64,000 nucleotides of DNA. Origin: Protula sp. h YS-2021 (taxonomy: Eukaryota > Annelida > Polychaeta > Sabellida > Serpulidae). The position numbers and the translations under genes were made by a program. Positions 25,140 to 44,120 of this stretch are shown piece after piece (within the stretch, counting starts at the first letter, position 1; the number at the start of each line of letters is the position of its first letter). The stretch lies in NCBI GenBank assembly GCA_949752745.1, contig OX457027.1:58098053-58162052 (forward strand), read 5' to 3'. Below the pieces are notes generated by a model that saw nothing but the letters and a program-made list of their open reading frames with translations, had not been told where the DNA came from and did no database searches.

Positions 25140-25505
25140 ATTGTTGTCGTGCATGCTGCTGTGGTGTTCTGTGCATAGGATAACATCAAACATGTGTTAA
25201 CCACAACATGAAACATGTGTTTACCATGTGGTTATAAAATTGGCAACACATGTTGAACATATGTTGACCATATGAGCCCAGGTTTGTATAAATCGTTGCT
25301 ATTTTTTTATCTCATATATAGGTTTTTCTTTTTTTCTTAGGGAATAATTTTTATGCTGCATATACTATTAGACAAAACATTTTAGAGTATTTTTGGACAA
25401 AAATAAACACATTGGTAGACACATGTCACCATATGTTGATAATTTTCATCAAACATATTTTGATCAAACATATGTTTGATTATGTGGTGAATTTATGTTT
25501 GGCGC
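25140..25505. repeat. CATATG/GTTNACCA repeat cluster B
   Basis: Repeated words such as ACATGTGTTAACCA, AACATATGTTGACCATATG and CATATGTTTGATTATGTGG, of the same family as the cluster at 19870-20860. Confidence 0.6.
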
Positions 25506-26267
25506 CGATAACTGGTGTTATGGGAGTGGGAGCGGTTCCAGCTGCTCTGAGATATGCATCGCTAATCTAGTTTAATTTATCTGGTTATAGACCATTTCTT
25601 GTGTAAGTTGATATTGGGTTGTGCTTATCAATTCAACTGAAATAAGAGTATCAAGTTTTGCAGATAAAAAGACAACAGGTTTAATTTATATGATGTTTAC
25701 GTTATTTATCGTTCCACTTATTCTCTAATCTATGTATAAAATAGAACTAAAACTAATGGTAAATAAATAACATTCTAACTTAAATATTATAGAACTTCTA
25801 ATGCGTTGGTTCTTCTTTACGGAAGTTAAACTATTAAGTAAGCATTTGCCTGCAAATAATATATATGAATTAATGTAAATGGGAAACATTGCAACTGCCC
25901 AACCAGTGAAGACATATTAATCAGCTTCTCTTTCAACTTCATTAACTGTTTTCTCCAAACCACTTGAAATCCACTACGATCTGCGCGAAATTGCAGTCCA
26001 GCTAAGTGTATACTTGTGCCGTTCATTGAAAGCGATTACACAAATTGAATACGTTTGCAGTTCTTAAGGTGAACCTTTCATGATATTTTAGTTTCAAAAT
26101 TATCATTATACTATAATACTGCTAACTGCTTGACGTTGCGCCAGAGTTTTTAGTAGATTTCATCTTACTCTTCAAGATAAACGACATTAAATATTGATGA
26201 AGTTCACACAACGGAGAAATCGAGAAGCATGTGCCTGTAAGCGTAGCCAACAATTTCCTCCATATAT
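25506..26267. other. Region downstream of the tubulin stop codon
   Basis: No other gene is seen. The 3' UTR of the minus-strand tubulin gene must lie at the right end of this stretch, but no canonical AATAAA was found close to the stop. Confidence 0.45.
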
Positions 26268-33822
<7,555 letters not shown>

Positions 33823-33989
33823 GATTGCTTTATTCTAAGAAATAGCCTATCCACAATAAAATAATTTATTTTTCTTTGGAATAAAATACACGAAATGCGT
33901 CAATGCGAATGTAGAAGCAGCGCGCAGTGGACGTTTGTTTCGGAGCGTCGGCACGTCTAAAGTGAAGCCAGGGTAGCCTCGCAATGGAT

Positions 33990-33997
33990 CTTATATA
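33990..33997 (-). promoter_or_regulatory. TATA box (TATATAAG) of the alpha-tubulin gene
   Basis: On the minus strand CTGCCTATATAAGATCC lies about 170 bases before the tubulin ATG, which would put transcription start near 33965 and leave a 5' UTR of about 140 bases. No initiator element was verified. Confidence 0.55.
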
Positions 33998-34623
33998 GGC
34001 AGATGCAGGTGTATCCACCGCATTTGCCAGTTCGCTACAGGGAGAAGTCCGAGCAGATGCAAAAGATAAACAAAGGTTTCGTTCTTTTTTTTTTTTTACA
34101 TAAAATTGAATTCTCACATTTGCAATCCGGAATACACCGTGTTAAATGTTTTATGCACTGTGCAACGATCCATTATCTAAACCACTGTTTGAGTCAGCAG
34201 AGCTGTTATTGTATTTTAATTACCAAAATACAATAATAAAATAATACAATAAAGTCTGCTCAGAAGGAAGTCAAAAAAGTTACTCAAAGAGTTCTCAATG
34301 AAACAACGCAAGATTCTAAATGTCAGTCACTTCTATTTCCGCATGATTGGGCATATGAATTATTTACTGAATGCATGTTTCAATCTGAACAGGCACAGGT
34401 CAACAGACCTTATGACTTGACCTTTTTCAGTTTCATACGGGCTAGTAGTTTTTGCATGGTCTTGCTTGAAGCGGCTGCATTATTAATAAAACACAAAAAA
34501 TATGCTCACCAGCCTAAAGGTCAAAGCCAACTCTTGTAACCTCCCACTCCTAGATCAGTCAAAATTTCAAAGATGAACATGTTTTCTAGTTGTCACTCTA
34601 ATTCAACGTTAACTCTTCAATTG

Positions 34624-34699
<76 letters not shown>

Positions 34700-35261
34700 A
34701 TAAGTACACAATGCATAAATGTAAAAACGAGTTGCTTTTGTTCCAGTCTTTTGTTCGTGGTACTTAAACAGAGAAATGCGCAGAAAGACTTAATTTAAAC
34801 AATTTGAGGAATTTTTAAGTTTTTTTTTCTACAAATCCCGTTGAAAATCCAGACGTTGCAAGGAGTGGCAATAGAGGCTACAACAGAACTTTTCAATTCG
34901 GCAATTTGCTTAGAATACTTTGGCTTGGAAATCGTATGTCTTTTAACAAGATTTTTGGTTTAGAAACAAAGAAACCAACCATTGCTGAATTTTTGAGTTT
35001 ATGTCCAAGAAGCTTCGGACGTAGCGGAACAATGGAGGGGGGGGGGGGGGGGAGTCGAGCCGGGGGGGGGGCGGGAGTGAAGAGGGAATTACTGACTTGG
35101 CTGCAAGACGAAAGTTTTTTGTCTCAGTGAGGTAGGGTGAATCATTTTCAAATTCATTCCGTCCTTTAGACATTATTGAGTAGTCAGGTGAAAAAAGCCT
35201 GAATTATTACCCATGAGGATTTTCAATCCCCTAGTTTATTGAATTAGTACGATGCGGTAAG
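33998..35261. other. Intergenic region upstream of tubulin
   Basis: No gene recognised. It contains the GA microsatellite at 34625-34697 and G-runs at 35037-35070. Confidence 0.5.
34625..34697 (+). repeat. (GA)n microsatellite
   Basis: About 36 GA units with two AAAG interruptions. Confidence 0.95.
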
Positions 35262-35661
35262 GTGTTTCCGCATGATTCCTTTTTTCCGGTCAAAACCTTG
35301 CACGCGAATTCCTCTGAGACGGCCAGGACTAGGACGACCTTTGGCTTGCAAGGGTTATATGAATTTGTGCGAAGAGCTGTTCGTCCTTTTTTTCTTCTTG
35401 ACAGTTTTCCGATTTTTTGTGTCTTCTTCTTCTCTGACACTATGGGCTCTAGGACATGAAACTTGGGACTTATGAAGATATTGATCTGAACGTGTGCATG
35501 GCACTTTTTACTTCGTCTTCGATTTCGTATTCTTTGTTAAAACGCCATGTGAAAAGAGTGTATTTTTGCAAGTAAATGCAGAGCGTTCGTCTTCGATTTC
35601 GTTTTCTTTGTTAAAACGCCATGCGAAAAGAGTGTATTTTTGCAAGTAAATGCAGAGCATT
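35262..35661 (+). repeat. Dispersed repeat family, copy 1, with an internal 77-bp duplication
   Basis: Shares CTTGCAAGGGTTATATGAAT, TTTTTGTGTCTTCTTCTTCT and GTGAAAAGAGTGTATTTTTG with copies at 40565-40812 and 57580-57832, both on the opposite strand. In this copy the end is duplicated: about 35512-35584 recurs as 35589-35661. The family keeps a similar hydrophobic reading frame, but copies differ by frameshifts, so it is treated as a non-coding mobile repeat. Confidence 0.75.
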
Positions 35662-35939
35662 TAACGTACATCACAGAACACACAGTTGCTGAGCTTTGTG
35701 CGAGCTCTCACTGCGTAAATAGATAACACGGCGTATGCCTGCTCAGTCAATAAAATCTTAAGCCAACAAAAACCAACACTACTTGGGTTGTAAGACATAT
35801 TCATGCTGTGTTGTTTGCAATATATTATTCAAGAAATAACCCATTGAAGGAAGTATTTTTGCGTTTTAATTTTTGTCAAGTGTTTAAAATTTCGCTAGCG
35901 AAATCAGGTTCCAGTTTCAATTGATGTTCATTCATAATT

Positions 35940-36450
35940 TTCGCCAAGCATAAGTTCGTCCAATGGTCAAGCATATGTTTAATTAATCAATTATCAACCA
36001 CATGAATCACATATGTTGATTACATATGTGATTCACATTTGTTAACCATTTATTATTTGTATCCAAAACTCTAAAAATATTTTGTTTGACAGTAAATATA
36101 GTATACTAACTATTTCTAAATTATCTTCTTAAAATAAAATTTTCATAAAACTCCTGATAAAAATGTTAAGTAACGTCATGTTGAACCACATGTTTAACGT
36201 TTGTTTAACAAATGCTGCGCTTAACATGTGGCAAGCATGTGTTGACCATGTGATGAAAGCAATTTTTTTTTTGCTTTTTTTAAAGATCACATGTTTTTTT
36301 CTTGTTACGGCACATGCTTTTCATGCGGAACCACCTTTGCTTGTCATAAGCATATATGGTAAAGGAATCACTACCACACACGGGCATCAAATTGTATGAC
36401 CTGTAACCACATATGAGATAACACGTTAAAAAATATGTTGATAATTGGGT
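35940..36450. repeat. CATATG/GTTNACCA repeat cluster E
   Basis: Repeats such as CACATATGTTGATTACATATG, AACCACATGTTTAAC and CATGTGTTGACCATGTG, of the same family as the earlier clusters. Confidence 0.6.
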
Positions 36451-37699
36451 TAACAGATGTTATATATTTGCAACAGAAACAGGTGTAAGATATAACACAA
36501 AGTCCTCACACTAATAATCAAATTTTCATTGGTCAGGTTGTGTTTTAAAATAAAAAAATCTTAGAATTATGTAGTCTTGATATGAAGAAATTGCAAACTT
36601 TGTGAAAACGATACTTAATGTTAGTAAACTAATTTTCTATTTCTTAATCTGTATTTGGTTTAGATTTGGAAACAAAGCATGAAATAATCAGTCTCGGAAA
36701 AAAGATCTAGATTTTTAAAAAATAATTTTGAAAATAATAGCATTATGCTTAAAAAAAGCCTGTTTCTCTATTTTTTTGTTAGTTACGATTACGTGCTCTT
36801 TCGAAGCATGAATGTGAGGCATAAACTCTTCATGCGAAACAAGTAACAGAGCTTTGCCGGTAAAAAAAGTATGCATCTGTAAGATATACTGTGAAGTTTT
36901 TAGTGATATTAGTGTGCCAGAGCGGATCCCGGATTTTGGAGAGAAAAAATACACACAAAGGCCAATGTTTTTTGTTTGAATCAGCGAGCGTTCCTAGCGA
37001 GTGAGCAAGAATGAAAGTACTGGAACATAAGAGTTTGTAATTTTCTTTATAAAATGTTATTTTTTTAACTGCTTATGTAGTTTACTCAGAACGTCAAAAA
37101 AAATCAACAAAAATGCTCTTGCACAAAAACGCAAGTCAGTATATTATAAAACAACAGTTTTTTTTCAAGCCACTGCAAACCACCCACGAAATACAACCTG
37201 TGGTGTATTTTCAGCCTGGTGAGTAAGGTGTGTTTTTAGATGCCAAAACAACTGCAAGATCTATGCATCGGGGAAGGACTGGTGGGGGGAACTATATTAT
37301 GGAATGGATGCAAAATCGAGGGGGGGGGGGGTGTAATTGCTTAAATGTTAGACAAGCTAATGATATTGACTGTGACTTGCCTCCCGGGTAGTTTTAAAAT
37401 AAATAAATAAATAATGATAATAATGATAACAAATGGTGCATGCTAAGTTAAGCTTTACTGGAAATAGGGAGAGAGCGATCCTCCTTGATAAGGCAAAGTT
37501 TTCAGACCACAGTTCGTGGCCGCATATCACATCTCTAGTTGCGCTCCTGTCCCTCTCTTCGCACACACCCTTCAGCATCATACTTTGGGAGCTGCGCGTT
37601 TCCAAAATATATTGTTTTTTTTTTTCATATTTGACAAAGGATGATGAAATTTGGCTCACTGATAGAGGATGATTACACATCTTGAAATCCCCAATTTTT
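36451..37699. other. Intergenic region, no gene
   Basis: AT-rich sequence with a G-run at about 37320-37331 and a short AAAT repeat near 37398. No exon or RNA gene recognised. Confidence 0.5.
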
Positions 37700-38025
37700 T
37701 ACTCTGACCTCAGAGAACGATTGCCCATTATCTCAAAAAACGGTAGAGGCAGGGCGATTTTGAACTTATTTTCGATCCTTTGGGCCTAAATGATCATACA
37801 TTAGAGATACTTCTGTGACCTTGACCTCTTCGACCATGGTCAGTGTCAAAAACTGAAAGTTGACCATTATCTCGAAAACCGTTAGAGATTGAACGATTTT
37901 GAGCCCTTTGGGCATAAAAGACAATATGTAAGAGGTACCTCGATGACCTTGACCTCCTCGGTCACGGTCAAGGTCAAAAACCGAAAGTTTACCATCATCT
38001 CGTAAACGGTTAGAGAGAGATATAC
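37700..38025. repeat. Tandem repeat of about 125-130 bp with TGACCTTGACCTC cores
   Basis: Two and a half degenerate copies share the order CCATTATCTCGAAAACCGTTAGAG, CCCTTTGGGC, TGACCTTGACCTC and GGTCAAGGTCAAAAAC. Related words appear at 5515-5700. The TCAAGGTCA cores match the extended half-site bound by orphan nuclear receptors, but this may be coincidental to a dispersed repeat. Confidence 0.65.
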
Positions 38026-39059
38026 ATTTTTAAATGTTTTCAGATATAAAACAGGTGCTGTTTAAAATCTTTGCTTTAATTCAAGCAACGGATGCCTGAA
38101 GCAGTATTTTTTCTTCTTTTCTCAACGATGCTTGACTCCTCGCGTGTGTTTTCAATTTGCTTGCGCAAAACAAATAGATTCTTGGAACCGATCAATTAGG
38201 TGTTTCTTTGGCCGTTCGGTTTTTTATTTTTTTTATTTTGTTTTGTAGAAGAAGAAACATTTTGCGTTAAATTTGGACATCTAAGGAAAACAACTCCAGT
38301 AAACTTTGCGAAAGTACTGAACATTATTGAAAAATGTTTAATGAAAATTACGAATCGGGGAAAAGTTTCTTCAGTTCAGTTTCACATACCTATAATATCC
38401 TCTGAATATTGACAGTTTTCCGACAAATGGAAAAGAAAACAAGAGCTCAGTAATGCAGGTCTCGAATAACCTAGTTGGATTTTTGTGTTTTATCTATAAT
38501 TAAAATGAGTCGTTTAAAACTGAGAACTGAGTACTATTTAAAGAGATAGCTGAATAAATATATCTATTATTTTTATGGAGATACCTGTAATTCATTGTCG
38601 ATATTTCTAAAATACTGAAAGTCTTGAAATAGATAAGTTTCTAATTTTTTACGTTTCATAATATCCGCAAGTGTTTTTTTTTTTTTGTTTTTGTTTTTTG
38701 GTCATTCGTACTTAAAATGGTTTTCAACTATTACTAGATTTAAAATCATTATCAAATGCTAAATTATACAATTTAACCCCCGTTTCTACGCTAGCAGTTC
38801 TGTACTCTTTTCAGATGTTTTTGAGCTGTTCTAAAGTGCGGAAGGATTCTGCCCATTAAGAGGAAATAAAAGTGTAAACAAAAGTTAACATGTTCAGACG
38901 ATTTAATTTACAGGCTGTTGATTGGCTGATAGCAGACACGTCTGGCTGAGCTGTTATACACGGAGCGTCTTAAACTGAGAAAAACTGAAGATGACGGTGT
39001 GTTTCTTTGCTTATAAGTCACATATGGCCCATTTAATCAGGCCCAACAAACTGCACTAC
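38026..39059. other. Intergenic region, no gene
   Basis: No coding or RNA signal recognised beyond homopolymer runs. Confidence 0.5.
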
Positions 39060-40560
39060 ACTATAGGTTCGTATGGAATGCTACTTTAACATTTATTGCC
39101 AATTTTTGATATCAAAGCATAATTAAAGATGTCAATAAATCAATTTAGATCCCATTAGTTTAAATTTTGCTGTCAATATTGTATTTTAACTGACAAATAT
39201 GGAATGCCATTTTCACATTTATTAGGGAATTATTGAGATCAAGAATTAATTTTTGATATAAAAAAATTCCTTTTTTTTTATATCAAGAATTAAATTTTGC
39301 TATCTGTTATTATATTTTTATATCTCTAAATGTATTCTTGATATCAAAAAATAAGTCTCGATTTTTAGATATCAAAAATTCAATTCTTGATAACAAAAAT
39401 GAAATACTTGATAGCAAAATTTCAATTCTGAGCTCTATAATTTATTTTCCTTTTACTGATATTAAGAATTTATTTCAGATATCATTATTTTAGAATGAGA
39501 CTTTTTTAATTTATATTTTGAGATCTGCAAGGGGTTTTTTGATCTCAAAAATTAAGTTTTAATATCAAAACAAAAAAATCAGAAGCACTGCGAATAAAAT
39601 AATACCTGGTCCTTGTATACAGAATCCTTCATTCAATTTTTTATGGAATGCCATTTTAACATTTAATGCTTATTTTTGATATCAAAATATATTTAGAGAT
39701 ATCAATAAATCAATTTAGATCTCATTAATTTATATTTTGCGATCAATAATTGAATTTTAGATGGCAAAAATTTATTTTTGAGATCAAAAAATCAATTTTA
39801 CAAACCTAAAAAATGTTACGGGAGAAACACATTCATATAAAATATAACGAATCGTCAATTAAAGTTTAGAGATGAAAATTTGAGTTATTGAGATCAATAA
39901 TAACAACATAATTTTTATCTCAAGAATTGCTTCTTTTTTGTACAGTAAAAAATTAAAATAAAGATTCTGTATACAAGGACAACCATTATTTATTTACAGA
40001 TGTGCGTTTCTGAATTTTTTTATTAAAAAAATAGACTGATATTTTGACATCAAGAATCAGTTTTTGAGATAAAAAATCGTTTGCAGATTTCAAAGTACAA
40101 ATTAAAAATGTATCAGTCTGAAATAATGATATCTGAAATAAATTCTTGATATCAATATATAGAAAATCAATTAGTGAGCTCAAAATTAATATTTTGCTCT
40201 CAAATATTTAATTTTTGCTATCAAGAATTGAATTTTTGCTCTCAAAAAATCAATTTTAGATATCATTAAATCATTTTTGATATCAATAAATATTTAGAGA
40301 TATCAAGAAATATTTATTGATATCAAAAATTATTTTTTGAGATCAAGAATACATTTAGAGATATCAAGAATACAATTACAGATAGCAAAAATGAATTCTT
40401 GATATCAAAATATGGATTTATTGAGATCAAAAATTAATTCTTGATATCAAAAACTCAATTTTTGAGATCAAAAATTAATTCTTGATATCAAAAATTAATT
40501 CTTGATATCAATATTGATATCAATATCAATAATTGATATTCTTGATATCAATAATTCACT
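39060..40560. repeat. 1.5-kb array of degenerate TTGATATCAA/GAGATCAAAA palindromes
   Basis: Words TTGATATCAA, TTTTTGAGATCAA, AATTCTTGATATCAA and AGATATCAA recur every 15-25 bases across the region, becoming almost regular at 40400-40550. Internal longer repeats include TATGGAATGCC followed by ATTTTAACATTTA (about 39070, 39200 and 39640) and an inverted pair, CCTTGTATACAGAATC near 39612 and GATTCTGTATACAAGG near 39962. AT-rich and strongly self-complementary; no coding potential. Confidence 0.75.
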
Positions 40561-40564
40561 AATT

Positions 40565-40812
40565 GCATTTATTTGCAAAAATACACTCTTTTCACATGGC
40601 GTTTTAACAAAGAAAACGAAATCAAAGACGAAAATAAAAAGTGACATGCACATGTTCAGATCAAGCTCTTCATAAGTCCCAAGTTTCATGGTCGTAGGGC
40701 CCATAGTGTCAGAGAAGAAGACACAAAAAATCGGAAAAACTTTCAAGAAGAAAAAAAAGACGAATTTTGCTCGCACAAATTCATATAACCCTTGCAAGCC
40801 AAAGGCTTGTCA
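40565..40812 (-). repeat. Dispersed repeat family, copy 2
   Basis: Reverse-strand copy of the element at 35262-35661; shares the CACTCTTTTCACATGGCGTT end and the CTTGCAAGCCAAAGGCTTGT end. It directly follows the GATATC array. Confidence 0.75.
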
Positions 40813-42008
40813 AGTGTTAAAAACCAAAACGCTGCAGCCGGTTTAAACTTGCACACGCATGCTGTGATGGCTTTCATGGAGAGTTGGGCGATCAATACAC
40901 CGAGGCTGATATCATACTACTGCTCTCAGCTTCTTGCCGCCTGTTTCGCAAATTTGTTTTGTCGTTTTTTTTTATTGAAAAATTAAGCGAATTTAAAAAA
41001 ATACAGGAGGATCAACTAGATATACTGAAGTTTATCATATCCAAATTTCATCGTTCTAACCCTAACAGCCTCTGACTAACTAGTGACAAACTCAAAAAAA
41101 AAAAAAAAACCCGAAAAAAAAACATGCCATAACTGCTGCTAACATTTTCGTACAAATTCACTACACCAGGGGATTTCGGCAAATCCCCAAGTGTAATAAA
41201 TGTAAAAATGGCGTTCCATAGGTTTGGGATGTCTAGCTAATACCACAGCCAACGGTTGACGTCATAAATTTTACGCAAGGCTGATATAAACTTCGAAACG
41301 CCGAAAACAAAAACTTATTATTTTACCATAAGAATGCGTTAGTTTTATATTAATGCAATGCCAGTGCATAAAGTTCAACATTTGGCAAAACAATGTTTCA
41401 AAGTCCACGCTGTAGGACATAACGCTATGTCACGCTTGATCAAAATATAAAAGAAGAAATCAGCTATTTCTGGGATATGTAGGCTACCCAAGTTCTGACC
41501 CAAGGATATGCCCAAAAAATCGTTATTTAAAACAAAACGGCACCCTTTGCAAAAATGCGAGAAAAACAAAACAAAACAAAACAAAAAACCGAAAACGATC
41601 GACATGAGGGATATTGGATATAACACATCACAAGATTAAAAGTTTCGCTTAATATTTGGCTTAAGGACTGGCGAATTCATCTCACTTTCTGTTTTGTAAA
41701 ATTGTTACCTGTAATTTACCCCTCCCTCCCCACACCTTTCTGGTGTGATTGTATCAGAATAAAAAGACTGTGAATTTCATGTAACAATTTTATTATAAAT
41801 GGTTTTTGGTCAACAATTAATTGCCAACAGCAGTACGAAAACAACGCTTTAAATCTTTAACCAGTCAAATGAAATAAAGGAAATTGAGTACTGATATTAC
41901 TTTAAAACCTTCGTAATCTGATTTCGATTCATTCTTGTTAACCCCATCAATAGCTTTACACCTTTCTTTCCAACTAAGGCTAATGTACCGAGCTACGATG
42001 CGACAATT
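40813..42008. other. Intergenic region, no gene
   Basis: AT-rich sequence with poly-A runs near 41095-41125 and an (AAAAC)n run near 41565-41585. No gene recognised. Confidence 0.5.
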
Positions 42009-42430
42009 TTAATTATATAATCGATCTGCCAAGCAATAATTATTATCACAGATAGTCTTGATGTTGTTATATGGTTCGCTTCCCGAAACTTCATACTCTC
42101 CACACGAAACACTCAAAATAAGATAAGAATGTTCTGTGGGTTGTGAAAACAGGTTTGATATTAGTTTTCCCAATCTACCGCTATCGTAGTAACACATAAC
42201 GTATAAAATTTGATTGTTTTATTGCTCATTATGAGATCATTAACATAACAGCTTACTCCATCAGCTGTTATTGAAATATCTATTTCTAAGATATTCTTTC
42301 TTAATGTGAAATTTGCATATTCTATGGAATTGTTCAACCTTATGTACGAAAAAGAATAACATGAAATTGCAGGTAACAGAAAAACAACACAAAAACCAGG
42401 GCGCCTTTTGCAGGTCAAACCGAATTGATT
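42009..42430 (-). pseudogene. Unidentified cysteine-containing ORF pair, possibly one broken or spliced gene
   Basis: Two overlapping minus-strand frames look more protein-like than their surroundings. The longer one (stop at 42161) holds a hydrophobic stretch near 42370-42400 and then a segment with Cys and N-glycosylation-type Asn sites (for example NNSIEYANFT). A second frame (42197-42009) continues with HSYLILSVSCGEYEVSG and a Cys-rich end. A change of frame is needed near 42190-42230 to connect them, and no clear splice pair was found there. I do not recognise a family. It may be chance, a pseudogene or an exon of an unannotated gene. Confidence 0.25.
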
Positions 42431-42805
42431 ACACACAATAAAATAGAAAATTTGTACGTAAGAAACTTTCTTCTTTCCCCTTTGCACAGAGTCACGCAGA
42501 CCCTTTGTCTTCCTAGGACAGAAAGGGTCCGAGGTCCTATAACTGAACTGGCCATAGATGCCAAATATATAAGTTATAGATTTTCTGAAGCACAACTGAG
42601 GGCAAGGAGGCTCAAACTAGCATGTCTATTCTTGAAATGCACACTGAAATGAATTCATGGGGTATTATTTCGAATTTAACGGAGTCCCCAAACTTAGTAT
42701 TGGCTGCTTTTACAATTGTGTATCCTTTGTTTTTGTGGGTGATAACAGAAGATTCGCCATCCAAACCCTAAGAGAAAACGTATTTTTCTCATTACAAAAT
42801 CTTTT

Positions 42806-43057
42806 TTAAAATTGTACGGCATAATTTACAATGGAATCATTTGCGTGATATAGCTTTTCTAAAAGACCACTATTGTCCTGTGTTTTACGCAGGTTTTTCA
42901 AATTTGACACCAATGCCCAGACACCTCTGACAAGTTGCGTAATCGGATCTATTATTATTGCTGCCGTAAAAAGACAGTAAGAGTCATCTGGGGCTACTTT
43001 GTGCAATGCACCCACTGAGGCAAATATGTATGACAAACGGATCAATTTTATGAACAA
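42806..43057 (-). CDS. Weak candidate exon, unknown product
   Basis: An 83-codon open frame on the minus strand preceded by a possible acceptor (TTGTTTAG at about 43055). The translation is mixed hydrophobic then charged (..VRGVWALVSNLKNLRKTQDN..) and protein-like, but there is no family resemblance. It lies between the orphan ORFs at 42 kb and the end of the acidic repeat gene, on the same strand as both. Confidence 0.2.
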   Translation of the reverse strand: MFIKLIRLSYIFASVGALHKVAPDDSYCLFTAAIIIDPITQLVRGVWALVSNLKNLRKTQDNSGLLEKLYHANDSIVNYAVQF

Positions 43058-43724
43058 CTAAACAATAGATTTTTCAACTTACAAATCAAAGCACAGGCGT
43101 ATGTTAACTTCACAGCAGCAAACTATTCTCGAAGATGGCTAGCTGTTATAGCAAAAATATACTCTGCAAAGCAGTGATGCTGGAGCAAATTTTTTGATTT
43201 GCGCCATTTCCGAGGCAAGTTGTAGTGTCCATTAAAAAAAGATAGGAGCATCAGGCACGTTTGACAAGCAAATCCTCGCTATCATAAGCAACCAAAATCG
43301 CCAATACACGGAAGATGCGCTATTGCTGAATGTGGCAGGAAACTGCAAAGTTGCAACTGCGTTGACCAGACCTCATTTATTGGCAGTGTGTACTTACTGA
43401 TCACACAGAAACAGGGCAAGGAACGGAATCCAAAGGAAAGCATTACCGAATAAAGACACTTTTGCATACTACAATGGATAACGACAAGTAGTTACAAGTA
43501 TCTAAGTCATCCAAGCACCGAAATGCGCCAGTGGATGTGTTGAAGTTATGCTTGTTTTTTTTTCACGATGTGCTTTGAAACATTATTTTATCAAGGCGTC
43601 TTTAAAAGAGATCGTGCATGATTGCAATCGAACCGGTGCGAATACTATAAATTCAATTTGTAGCAGCATTAACTTTGAGTGCTAAAATAAGCGCGTAAAA
43701 CCAAAAATAAAACTGAAACTTCTT

Positions 43725-44120
43725 TCAACGTCCCTTTAGCCCTTTCTTGTGTGTTTTTCCGTCATCTCTTAAAATGTCTGCTATTTTAGAAAACAAACTA
43801 CCAAAAAAGCCATCATCTTCTCCTTCACTATCGCCTGCTTTTCGCTTATGGGCCTTAAAACTTGCGCCTGGATTGTGTTTTCCAGTCGGTGCATGGCCGT
43901 TTTCTGAATCAGAGTCTTCAGTTTCCCCCCATAACCAATTTTGGAACAGTTCCCACAAGTCGACATCTTCATCTACTTCGATTTCTTTCTCTTCTTTATC
44001 CTCGTCGTCGGTGAAATAATCCAGGAAGCGATCATAGATTCTATGGAAGAAGCCACTCTGGTCATCTTCACAAGGACCTTCGCCTTCCTTACAAGCTGGG
44101 GAACTGTCTGTCTCTTTCAG
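43725..44120 (-). CDS. Terminal exon: unique acidic C-terminal domain of the repeat protein
   Basis: 131 residues and a TGA stop. It opens [20 protein letters not shown], then an amphipathic [13 protein letters not shown] segment, an acidic linker, [15 protein letters not shown], a Lys/Arg-bearing stretch, [13 protein letters not shown], and a basic end KKGLKGR. Two cysteines, otherwise almost absent from the protein, lie near its start. Acceptor TTTTTTCAG, phase 0. No known domain recognised. The two or three aromatic amphipathic helices in an acidic context suggest a folding or assembly module. Confidence 0.75.
   Translation of the reverse strand: MKETDSSPACKEGEGPCEDDQSGFFHRIYDRFLDYFTDDEDKEEKEIEVDEDVDLWELFQNWLWGETEDSDSENGHAPTGKHNPGASFKAHKRKAGDSEGEDDGFFGSLFSKIADILRDDGKTHKKGLKGR

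Noticed and set aside
33866..34117. 83-codon minus-strand ORF just upstream of tubulin
   Set aside because: It overlaps the TATA-like box and predicted 5' UTR of the tubulin gene; no family similarity.
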